A stretch of DNA of 56,788 nucleotides from assembly GCF_014651015.1 (NCBI RefSeq), contig NZ_BMWB01000035.1, forward strand, positions 1 to 56,788, read 5' to 3'. This DNA is from Streptomyces xantholiticus (GTDB lineage Bacteria; Actinomycetota; Actinomycetes; Streptomycetales; Streptomycetaceae). The notes beneath the pieces were generated by a model. It did no database searches, was not told the DNA's origin, and worked only from the letters and a program-made list of their open reading frames with translations. This document shows, one piece after another, positions 34,396 to 42,297 of the stretch. How positions within the stretch are numbered: position 1 is the stretch's first letter; every line of letters starts with the position of its first letter. The position numbers were made by a program, and so were the translations under genes.

Positions 34396-36415
34396 ACCCT
34401 GAACGTGAACCACTATGCCGTGCCCCCTCACCGCTCGACGCCTCGGCCGACGAGCTGGCCAGGGTGGTGTGCGCCCAGTGGGACGAGGAGGCGCAGTGGC
34501 GGCGGCTATTGGTGCCCGCTCCGCTGCCGGTCCGCTGGCGGGTGACCAACCGGAAGGTCACGGACCGGGTCGCCGGTGCGACCGCCGAGGGGAGAAGGGC
34601 CCGGTTCGCCCAGCTGCCGGGTCTGGCGGCGGTCACCCGCGAGCAGCTGCGCCGGGGCGGCGGCCTCGACGAGCTGCATGCGGTGTACGTCGGGCTGGCC
34701 TCGGGCCGGATATTCCTCGTGGGGTCGCCTGCGGGCAAGACGGCTGCCGCGGCGCTGTTGCTCCTTGACGCGCTGCGGCACCGCGCTGATGCCGCCCCGC
34801 AGGACAAGGCGCGCATTCCGGTTCCGGTACTGCTGACCTTAGACGGCTGGGATCCGGCCCGGCAGAGCCCGACGGAGTGGGCGGCGGCCTGGCTCTCCCG
34901 CCAATACACCCTGTTCCAGGGTCGGGGCGGGCGCGAGCGGGCCCGGCGACTGCTCGAGTCGGGCCGAATCGCGCTGTTCCTGGACGGGCTGGACGAGGTC
35001 GGCGGCAAGCTGCGGAATGCCATGGTGAGCGCGCTGGAGCTGGCGCCGTTCCGGCTGATCCTGATCTCCCGGGGCAAGGAGGCCTTGCTGACGGCCAAGT
35101 GGGCCGGCTTGGGCGGTGCGGTGGCTCTGGAGATCCTGCCCCTCGTTCCGTCCGACGCAGCCGAGTATCTGCTCGACGAGTTTCGCGAGCAGCCACCACC
35201 CGCGTGGCGAGCACCACTGAGCGCCTTCTGCACGAACCCGAGAGTGCCGTGGCCAAGGCACTGGCCAGTCCGCTGGCAGTCACCTTGGTGCGCGACGTCT
35301 ACGCCGACGGCAGCCCGGTCGACGAACTGCTCGACGACAGCCGGTTCGCCACCAGCGAGGCGATCGAGCACCACCTGCTGGACAGCGCCGTCGTCGCCGC
35401 CTACACCCCACGGCCGGGAGACCGCCCCCGGTGGTCCCCCGAGACCGCCGAGCGGACCCTGCGGTACATCGCCCGGCGGCTCAGCGAGGACAACAGCTAC
35501 GACCTGCCGTGGTGGCACATCCCCGGCTGGACGCACCCCCGTCCGCGGGCGCTCGCCGTATGGGCGGCGGTCACAGTGGTGTGCGGGGTGCCCGGCATCG
35601 TACTGGTCTGGATGCTGACGCACTCCGTGTACACCTGGCTGATCGGCATCCCCTCCGCACTCGTTGGCGGGTGGGCGGCCGGTGACCGCTTCACGGAGCT
35701 CAGCGATCCACAGCGGCTGGAAAGCGCGGGATGGCGGGACACGCTGGAGAGCGCCGGCTGGCGGGACATCTTCACTCGCGGAGCGGTGGTGTCGGGAGTG
35801 GTGGAATGGCTGGCGACGGGCACCTTGGCGACCCTGACCAGTCCACTGCTCCCGGGCAACAACACGCCTCCCGCCTGGCTCTGCTACCTCACCACACTGC
35901 CGCTGGGGTTCATTGGGGCGCTGGTGACGGGCCGCGGGTACCGGATCGTGGCCGGGACACCGTTCCTGTCCGCCCGGGCGGGCTCCTGGTACGACGATGT
36001 GCGGGAGTTCTACAGCCGCCCTCCCGTGGCGGAGACCCGCTCGATCGGTCCGCGCGAGGCCTGGCGGCACCACATCGGACTGCGTCTGGTCCTCGGCCTG
36101 CTCACCGGACTCGCGGCGGCACTGCTCACCGCCCCTCTCCTCGCCTGGTCGGTCGGGCTCGGGACCGGTTTGGTGAGTGGGGTCTCGGCGGCGCTGGTGG
36201 TCGGCGTCATGACCGGACCGGTCGGCAACCTCGCCGTCGCCACCGCCCTCACCGCCGTACAGCTCTCGACAGAGGAAGGCACCCCGGTACGTCTGATGGG
36301 CTTCCTCGAAGACGCGCGCCGCCGCAACCTCCTCCGTGCCACCGGGCCCGTCTACCAGTTCCGCCACGCCCGTCTCCAGAAGCGCCTGGCTGCGCGGGGA
36401 ATGAATCCCCGTTGA
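34318..36415 (+). pseudogene. NACHT-type STAND NTPase with C-terminal membrane domain, frameshifted
   Basis: GTG 34318 overlaps the upstream TGA by GTGA, a coupled start. The frame encodes the VTGNSFHGPVAFQTGAHS motif, then an indel at about 34430 shifts to LDASADELARVVCAQWDEEA. The NACHT core has IFLVGSPAGKTAAA at Walker A and IALFLDGLDEVGG at Walker B. Walker A is one residue short of GxxxxGKT. A second indel near 35205 shifts to TTERLLHEPESAVAKALASP. The rest has WWHIPGWTHPRPRAL, five or six membrane segments and a final VYQFRHARLQKRLA. Reconstructed length is about 700 residues. STAND proteins are ATP-driven switches in defence and signalling. The two indels make this copy inactive unless they are sequence errors. 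Confidence 0.75.
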
Positions 36416-36517
36416 CGACTTCGTGTTCAAGCGCGGCCTTCGTCCGGCTCGTGCCCGCCCCAGCGGCCAGACGGGGGCGAGCGGCCGGCCCGGGGAGGCC
36501 CTGGCGCCGACGGATGG

Positions 36518-36853
36518 CCGGACGGGGTGGACCTCGCCGCGCACGAGCGGTTGCGACACTTCGTGGCAGTGCGCATCGGCTGCTGGGAGGAAGAAGTGGT
36601 CATCACTCTGTTCTTCCGTGTTTTCGTCCAGGGCGGCCAACTGTAAGTGGAGAGCCTCGGTTTTGTGCTGCCGCCGATCGCCGAGCGCTTCCATGTCGTG
36701 GACATCCTGGTACCGCCGAACCGCCCGGAAGAGCAACTGGCTGCCGCTTGGTACGCCCTCACCCACGTGAACCGCACGCTGATGCAGACCTTGTCAGAAC
36801 CCGTGCGGATCGCATACACCGCCTGGTGTCCTCGGCGCAGCCTTCGACCGTGA
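36518..36853 (+). pseudogene. Unknown protein with an internal TAA
   Basis: The frame reads DGVDLAAHERLRHFVAVRIG then CWEEEVVITLFFRVFVQGGQ, meets TAA at 36644-36646, and continues VESLGFVLPPIAERFHVVDI and RPEEQLAAAWYALTHVNRTL to a TAA/TGA-type end at 36853. Both halves look coding and in phase, so one nonsense change probably broke a small gene. The family is not known. It begins about 100 bp after the NACHT gene on the same strand and could be a third member of that locus. Confidence 0.45.
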
Positions 36854-36997
36854 CGCCTACAAGCAACGCAATACGGTCGAGCGCTGCATCAAAAACTCAG
36901 GCAGTGGCGCGGCCTGGCCGCCCGATACGACAAGACCGCCACCATCTACCTCGCAGGCCTCCACATCGCCGCCATCTTCATCTGGTCAGCGAGGTGA
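36835..36997 (+). pseudogene. IS5-family transposase, C-terminal fragment
   Basis: AFDRDAYKQRNTVERCIK, then after one indel QWRGLAARYDKTATIYLAGL and HIAAIFIWSAR, ending at TGA 36995-36997. The RNxVER(C/A)I and LAxRYDK pattern is the catalytic-Glu region and tail of IS5-type transposases. Everything upstream is missing. Confidence 0.7.
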
Positions 36998-37128
36998 AAT
37001 CGGCCGTTTCCTGAGGATCACGTTGTCGACGAAATGGAGATGGCGGCCGGGTCGGCGGGCTGCGGGGTCACTGCGCGGATGCCGCGAGGCCACGGGTGCC
37101 ACCGATCAGAAGCTCCGCAGGAGACGGC

Positions 37129-38247
37129 CTAGAAAATACCGGCCTGCATGTTGCGCGTGAGGTTGTCGAGGATCTCGCGGAGCCATGGGGTGCGGACGGC
37201 GGGCAGGCGGACGAGGGTGGCCCGGAAGATTTCCGGGTCGGCCTGGAACGGGTGGTGGTAGCGCGGTGGGGGGAGCGGGTAGTCGTCGCGGAGGACGCCG
37301 GCGGGCATCCGGCCCGACGTCGGGACGGGCAGGTACGGCTCGGGAAAGGCCATCGACTGCCACACTCCGAACGGCAGCGGGACCCGGTATGCGGAGGCGG
37401 CCGAGTCGGCGGGGGTCCAGGTCTGCCCGGTCTGCGGATGGGCGGGTACGAGAAGGATGTCGGCGTCCGCGTCGAGGGCGGGCAGGCCGGGTCCGGCAAG
37501 GACGGCGTGCCGGGACGGTGGGCCCGCGGGCAGCAGGGAGTCCAGGGCGCGTTGGAACACCTCGGCGGCCAGGCCGTCCGGGACGGTTACCGGCCGCCTG
37601 TCGGAAGCCACGAGGAGGTGAGCGAGGGCCCGGCCCGCCGCTGCTTCCCATTGGGGGCTCCACAACGACCACCTTTTCTCCTCCCCCGGCCGGCACCCCC
37701 AACGGGTGATCGGCTCGAAGGGGGGTGTGCCCTCCCCCGACTTCACCAGCTCCGCCCAGGAGAGCAGTGGCGCTTCGGGACCGTCGAAGGGGAGGCGGCG
37801 TACGGCGGTCGGGTCGAGCCACACGGCCTGCCAGAGCGAGCAGTCGTCGATCCGGGTCGCGACGGGCTGGCCGCAGGCCGCGCACGCCATGTTCGGGCCG
37901 CCCGCCCCGTCAAGACCGCAACAGTAGCCGCTGCCACGGTTCTCCGGGTTCAGGACGGTGCCGTGCGCCTCGCCCGGTGCGATGACGACCGCACCGGGCG
38001 CGTTGTCGGAGAGTCCGTGGACGGGCGCGAAGATGCCGCGCGCCTCCGCTTCGTCCGGATCGATCTCCGCCCATCTCCGCCAGGGCGGTCCCCAGGGCTC
38101 CGGTTCCACGGCGAACGTGCCGGGTTCCATGAGCACGGGGAGCTGGGTCCCGTTGCCGTACTTCTGGTGAGCGTGGACCGGCAGGGCAACTTGGGACAAG
38201 GGGCCGGTCAGATCGGCGCCGCACCCTGCACACACAAAAACGAACAA
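37129..38247 (-). CDS. Hypothetical zinc-ribbon protein
   Basis: A 372-residue protein. It opens with CAGCGADL, and a second Cys set lies in GSGYCCGLDGAGGPNMACAA and ACGQPVATRIDDC; these look like two zinc-binding knuckles. The rest is Pro/Trp-rich and soluble, with segments such as VEPEPWGPPWRRWAEIDPDE and RVPLPFGVWQSMAFPEPYLP. The family is seen in many Streptomyces but has no assigned function that I know. TTG 38247 is used because GGAGG lies four bases upstream; GTG 38235 is an alternative. No operon partner is evident. Confidence 0.65.
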   Translation of the reverse strand: MFVFVCAGCGADLTGPLSQVALPVHAHQKYGNGTQLPVLMEPGTFAVEPEPWGPPWRRWAEIDPDEAEARGIFAPVHGLSDNAPGAVVIAPGEAHGTVLNPENRGSGYCCGLDGAGGPNMACAACGQPVATRIDDCSLWQAVWLDPTAVRRLPFDGPEAPLLSWAELVKSGEGTPPFEPITRWGCRPGEEKRWSLWSPQWEAAAGRALAHLLVASDRRPVTVPDGLAAEVFQRALDSLLPAGPPSRHAVLAGPGLPALDADADILLVPAHPQTGQTWTPADSAASAYRVPLPFGVWQSMAFPEPYLPVPTSGRMPAGVLRDDYPLPPPRYHHPFQADPEIFRATLVRLPAVRTPWLREILDNLTRNMQAGIF

Positions 38248-38494
38248 ACGTCCTCCGTCTGGGAAACGGGGGCATCATCGCATGTCGGGGCGGGGCCGGG
38301 CCACGCACCGGGCCTTTGGTCCGCCGGCACAACGACCCCTCCCTCGCCGCCGATGACCCGGTCCTCGACAATCCCCTGCACGCCGACCCCGCTGGGGGTG
38401 ACCGCTACGAGGCTCCCTCGGGTCGCAGGAGATCGACGAACTCGAACACTCCGTCGAGGTGTTCGACCCGGTTACGCCGCCGGTGTCGGTCACG

Positions 38495-38715
38495 TCACGG
38501 GCTCCATGCGGCGGCCTCCCGGGCGATGACGGCGGCGTAGCGGTCGAGTGCCGCTTCGGAGTCGGCGTCCGCGACCCGCATCGTGGCTTCGTTGATCTCT
38601 ACGAACAGCGTTTGGCGACCGGTTCCGGAGGCAGTTGGTGCTCGCCTGGCTCACGGATCTCGATGAGAAACGACGGCACTGTCGTGTCCACGAACGTGGG
38701 ACGGCCAGCCTCTCG
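38495..38715 (-). pseudogene. Small hypothetical gene, frameshifted
   Basis: One frame gives TFVDTTVPSFLIEIREPGEH and QLPPEPVAKR, and the next gives TLFVEINEATMRVADADSEA and LDRYAAVIAREAAAWSP ending at TGA 38495-38497. An indel near 38615 joins them into a short protein of unknown family. It follows the SUKH-like remnant directly on the same strand. Confidence 0.4.
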
Positions 38716-39030
38716 TCAGAGCGGCTGGCCGTCGAAGGGGTCGCCGGAGCCGGTCTTGAACGTCGTGCCGAGGGCGTACTGCGCGATCCCGAGGGGTTGA
38801 AAATCGGCATCGGCAAGGACGCGGTAGAGAACTCAGAGGTGGACCTATCGCACCGGTCCCATGCGCCGCCGTCATCGGACCGCCCAAGGACCGGGTAATC
38901 GCCCGGCCTCTCGGCATCGATCAGCCAGAAGTACTCGTCGGCCCATTCAGTGGAGCCCCACCGACCGGCACACGCAACAAGCAGGACTGCGCCCTGACCG
39001 ACGTCCACGACGTCGAAGCCTTCCTGGCGA
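38716..39030 (-). pseudogene. SUKH (SMI1/KNR4)-like immunity fragment
   Basis: The reading DVGQGAVLLVACAG, TEWADEYFWLIDAERPGDYP and RSDDGGAWDRCDRSTSEF is followed, after one indel near 38830, by LYRVLADADFQPLGIAQYAL and a TGA at 38716-38718. The order (strand with Trp/Leu-Ile, Pro-Val, acidic turn, Trp-x-Arg, Ser-x-Glu-Phe-Leu helix) resembles SMI1/KNR4 (SUKH) proteins, which often give immunity to polymorphic toxins. The N-terminal part is eroded. Family call is tentative. Confidence 0.4.
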
Positions 39031-39197
39031 CCATGCCCATGCCGTCCGCAGCGTTCCGGTCGGCGACGGCTCCGTGAACGACGCAACGGCCCAGCGCTCC
39101 TTCGGCAACACGGCTTTCGCGCCGATCGCTCCGCTCGCCTCCGAGCCGCCCCTTGCAGCCGGGTGCCCGCACCGTCAGCGCAGCAGCATGGGCACCC

Positions 39198-39791
39198 TCA
39201 GGGGCGCCCGCTCATGACGCTGCGCAGCAGGTCGACGATGGGCTGCACGGGTACGGTCGGGTCGAAGGCGCGCTGGACGCCGAGCCCGATGCCGAGGCTG
39301 AGCAGGGTCAGGGCGGCGGTGTCGGCGGGCAGGGCGATTGTGATGCCGAGTTCGTCCGCCTGCGCCCGGATCAGGTCCGCGAGCGCGTCGGTGACGATGC
39401 GCCGGCGCTGGGCGAGTTGCTCGCACACCTGCTTGTCGCGGCGGTTGGCGGTGGCGAACTCGACTTCCAGCGAGGTCCACGAGCTGTCGCCGATGGTCTC
39501 GTCGGCCCAGCGGGCGAATCCCGCGATCCGGTCCTCGAAGAGGGGCGCGTCGCCCATCGCGGCGGCCAGCTGTGTCACCTGTTCCGCGGCGATGCGGTCG
39601 AGCACGGCCAGGCACAGCTCGTTCTTGGTGGCGAAGTTGGAGTACACCGCCCCCTTCGAGTAGCCCGCCGCCTCGGCGACACGCTCCATTGACGTCGCCG
39701 TGAAGCCTTCGCCCAGGAAGAGCGCGTACGCGGTGTCGAGGACGTGTTCGCGGGTGCGGGCCTGGCTCTCGGCCCGGGTCAGTCTTGCCAC
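39198..39791 (-). CDS. TetR-family transcriptional regulator
   Basis: A 197-residue regulator. The DNA-binding domain is residues about 8-55: HVLDTAYALFLGEGFTATSM, then AAGYSKGAVYSNFATKNELC, the standard TetR_N helix-turn-helix. The C-terminal ligand domain includes ADETIGDSSWTSLEVEFATA. ATG 39791 faces the patatin gene (39850) with 58 bp between, and this spacer holds an imperfect inverted repeat. By this layout it most likely represses the patatin-monooxygenase operon. Confidence 0.93.
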   Translation of the reverse strand: MARLTRAESQARTREHVLDTAYALFLGEGFTATSMERVAEAAGYSKGAVYSNFATKNELCLAVLDRIAAEQVTQLAAAMGDAPLFEDRIAGFARWADETIGDSSWTSLEVEFATANRRDKQVCEQLAQRRRIVTDALADLIRAQADELGITIALPADTAALTLLSLGIGLGVQRAFDPTVPVQPIVDLLRSVMSGRP

Positions 39792-39812
39792 CCTCGCAGG
39801 ATACCGCTAGCT

Positions 39813-39835
39813 TTCGGATTCCCTTGGAATTCAAA
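39813..39835. promoter_or_regulatory. Candidate TetR operator, TetR / patatin spacer
   Basis: TTCGGATTCC and GGAATTCAAA form a 10-3-10 inverted repeat with eight of ten pairs matched. It lies midway between divergent starts. The GGATTC core also occurs in the operator of the other TetR gene at 13290. Confidence 0.5.
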
Positions 39836-39849
39836 TACCGGGAGAATCT

Positions 39850-40800
39850 ATGGCGGGGTGTCAACGACGCGGGCTGGTCGTCGGGTGCGGCGGCACCCTC
39901 GGCTTCGCATGGGCGGTTGCGGCGCTGGCCGCGGTCGAGGAGCAGCTCGACTGGGATGCCCGCACGGCACAGGTGCTGGTGGGGACGTCGGCGGGGGCGG
40001 AGGTCGTGTCCGTGCTCGGGTCCGGCCGGTCGGTCTCCGACCTGCTCGCGGCACTGCAGGGCCGGTCCGACGCGGACCCGTTGCTCCTGCGGCACGTCGG
40101 CGCGCACCCGGGCGCCCTGCCACCGGTTCCGTGGCCGGGGTTGCCGGGCGCCGGGCTGACGGCGGCGGCAATCCGGGGCCGTGTCCCGCTGGGGTCGGGG
40201 CTGCTCGGCCTCCTGCCGCGCGGCCGCGGGGATGCGGGGTGGCTGCGGGGCTTCGGCGCCGCGCTGGCGGACGGCCACACGTGGTTCGCCTCGTCACGTA
40301 CGTGGCTGGTGGCGACCGAGACGCGCTCCGGCAGACGGGTCGCGTTCGGTTCGCCCGACGCCCCGGTCGCCGACATCGGCAGCGCGTTGGCCGCGTCGTC
40401 GGCGATCCCGGGCTGGTTCCCTCCCGTACGGATCGACGGGCGCGCCTACCTCGACGGCGGGGTGGTGTCGCCGACGTCGGCCGACCTCATTGCCCCGCTC
40501 GGCTTGGACGAGGTGGTGATCGTCGCCCCGATGGCGACGTCCGGGGGCGCGCCCGCCACCGGGCTGAGCCGCCTCGAACGCGTCGCCAGGCGCTGGATGA
40601 CCCGGAACCTCGACGCGGAGGAACACCTGCTTCGGGCAGCGGGGACCCGCGTCGTCCGGATCGAGCCCGGCGCCGAGGAACTGGCCGTCATGGGCTTCAA
40701 CTTCATGGAAGTCGCCCGCCGACCGGCCACCCTCGACGTCTCCCTGCGTACCGCACCCGACCGTGTCAAGCGAGCCATCGACAGGAGCACCACGGCATGA
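39850..40800 (+). CDS. Patatin-like phospholipase
   Basis: A 316-residue lipid acyl hydrolase. The glycine-rich oxyanion region CGGTLGFAWAVAAL and the nucleophile elbow GTSAG (Ser near residue 49) are at the N-terminus, and the catalytic Asp is in YLDGGVVSPTSADL (about residue 200), so the Ser-Asp dyad is complete. Such enzymes release fatty acids from lipids or hydrolyse other esters. The stop overlaps the next gene by ATGA, so it is translationally coupled to the flavin monooxygenase. The pair with a divergent TetR suggests a small lipid, steroid or cyclic-ketone catabolic unit. Confidence 0.9.
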   Translation: MAGCQRRGLVVGCGGTLGFAWAVAALAAVEEQLDWDARTAQVLVGTSAGAEVVSVLGSGRSVSDLLAALQGRSDADPLLLRHVGAHPGALPPVPWPGLPGAGLTAAAIRGRVPLGSGLLGLLPRGRGDAGWLRGFGAALADGHTWFASSRTWLVATETRSGRRVAFGSPDAPVADIGSALAASSAIPGWFPPVRIDGRAYLDGGVVSPTSADLIAPLGLDEVVIVAPMATSGGAPATGLSRLERVARRWMTRNLDAEEHLLRAAGTRVVRIEPGAEELAVMGFNFMEVARRPATLDVSLRTAPDRVKRAIDRSTTA

Positions 40801-42248
40801 GCGCCCATTTCGAGGTCATCGTCATCGGCGCCGGTATCTCCGGGGTCGGCGCGGGAGTCCGGTTGCGCGAGGCCGGAATCCGGGACTTCCTGATCATCGA
40901 GGCCGCCGACGACTTCGGCGGCACGTGGCGGGCCAACACCTATCCGGGCTGCCAGTGCGATGTGCCGTCCCGGCTCTACAGCTACTCGTTCGCGCCGAAC
41001 CCGGACTGGACGAGGGTGTACGCGCATCAGCCGGAGATCCTCGCCTACGTGAAAGGTGTCGCCGACCGGCACCGGCTGCGCGAGCACACCCGGTTCGGCG
41101 TGCGCATGACCGAGGCACACTGGCATGCCGAGGCGGCACGGTGGCGGATCAGCACCAATGCCGGCGAGTTCACCGCCCGGTTCCTGATCGCCGGTGCCGG
41201 GCCGTGGAACGAGCCTCTCATCCCCGATATCCCGGGCCTTGCGGAGTTTCCCGGCAGGGTGTTCCACTCCGCGCGCTGGAACCACGACTACGACCTGCGC
41301 GGCAAGCGGGTCGCGGTGCTCGGCACCGGGGCATCGGCCGTGCAGTTCGTCCCGGCCATCGCCCCCCAGGTCGACCGGCTCCACTTGTTCCAGCGCACCG
41401 CCCAGTGGGTGCTGCCCAAGCCGGACCACCGCATACCGAAGGCCGAACGGTGGGTGATGCGGCATGTGCCCGGCGCCCGCGCCGCGGTGGCCGCGGTGGA
41501 GTACCGGGCCATGGAGTTGCTGGGCCGCGGATTTCGCAGGCCCTCGCTGCTGCGCGGCGTACAGGCCGTGGCACGCGCACAGTTGCGCGCCACCGTGCGG
41601 GATCGTGAACTGCGCCGCAAGCTGACCCCCGACTACACCATCGGCTGCAAGCGCATCCTGTTCTCCAACCACTACTACCCTGCCCTGACCCGCCCGAATG
41701 TGGACGTGCACGCCTGCGCCGTCCGCACGGTCGACCGCACCACCGTGCTCGGCGCCGACGGCAGCAGCGCCGAAGTGGACGCGATCATCCTCGGCACGGG
41801 CTTTCACATCCTCGACATGCCCCTGTCGAACCTCATTCACGACGGCGCCGGACGTTCCCTCGCCGACCACTGGCAGGGCTCCCCCGAGGCGTACCTCGGC
41901 ACCGTCACCGCCGGGTTCCCCAACGCTTTTCTGCTCCTCGGTCCCGGCCTGGGCACCGGACACAGCTCCGCTTTCACCATCCTCGAGGCCCAGCTCGATC
42001 TCGTCTTCGGCGCGATCCGCTCAGCACGCGCCGAGGGGTGGGCGTCGGTGGAGGTACGCCGCGACGTGCAGAGCGCCTACAACACCGAACTGCAGGCCGC
42101 CCTCGCGGGCACCGTCTACAACACCGGCGGATGCCGGAGCTACTACCTCGACGCCAACGGCCGCAACAGCTTCAGCTGGCCCTGGTCGACCGGCCGGCTC
42201 CGCACACAGGTGGCACGCTTCGACGCCCGCGACTTCACCGTCATGTGA
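40797..42248 (+). CDS. Flavin-containing (Baeyer-Villiger type) monooxygenase
   Basis: A 483-residue FAD/NADPH monooxygenase. The FAD-binding GAGISGVGAGVRL is at residue 12, followed by DFGGTWRANTYPGCQCDVPS. The Baeyer-Villiger fingerprint FPGRVFHSARWNHD (FxGxxxHxxxW) is near residue 150, and the NADPH motif GTGASAVQFVPAIAP follows near 175. These enzymes insert oxygen next to a ketone, giving an ester or lactone. The preceding patatin-type esterase could then hydrolyse that product; this linked role is inferred from the coupled start (ATGA) and enzyme chemistry. Confidence 0.93.
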   Translation: MSAHFEVIVIGAGISGVGAGVRLREAGIRDFLIIEAADDFGGTWRANTYPGCQCDVPSRLYSYSFAPNPDWTRVYAHQPEILAYVKGVADRHRLREHTRFGVRMTEAHWHAEAARWRISTNAGEFTARFLIAGAGPWNEPLIPDIPGLAEFPGRVFHSARWNHDYDLRGKRVAVLGTGASAVQFVPAIAPQVDRLHLFQRTAQWVLPKPDHRIPKAERWVMRHVPGARAAVAAVEYRAMELLGRGFRRPSLLRGVQAVARAQLRATVRDRELRRKLTPDYTIGCKRILFSNHYYPALTRPNVDVHACAVRTVDRTTVLGADGSSAEVDAIILGTGFHILDMPLSNLIHDGAGRSLADHWQGSPEAYLGTVTAGFPNAFLLLGPGLGTGHSSAFTILEAQLDLVFGAIRSARAEGWASVEVRRDVQSAYNTELQAALAGTVYNTGGCRSYYLDANGRNSFSWPWSTGRLRTQVARFDARDFTVM

Positions 42249-42297
42249 AACGAGCTGGGGGGGTTGGGAGCTGCACAGGTCGGCCGGACGTCGGGGC

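Noticed and set aside
34175..34430. Programmed frameshifting in the NACHT locus
   Set aside because: No slippery heptamer with a following structure is evident at the shift points, and a further indel downstream argues for decay.
33890..36766. A 958-codon minus-strand open frame opposite the NACHT locus
   Set aside because: It is Arg/Pro/Ser-rich without domains or SD and is the antisense shadow of GC-rich coding DNA; the plus strand has clear Walker motifs and membrane segments.
40446..41963. A 505-codon minus-strand frame opposite the monooxygenase
   Set aside because: The plus strand carries FAD, NADPH and Baeyer-Villiger motifs in a coupled operon; the minus frame has no domains.
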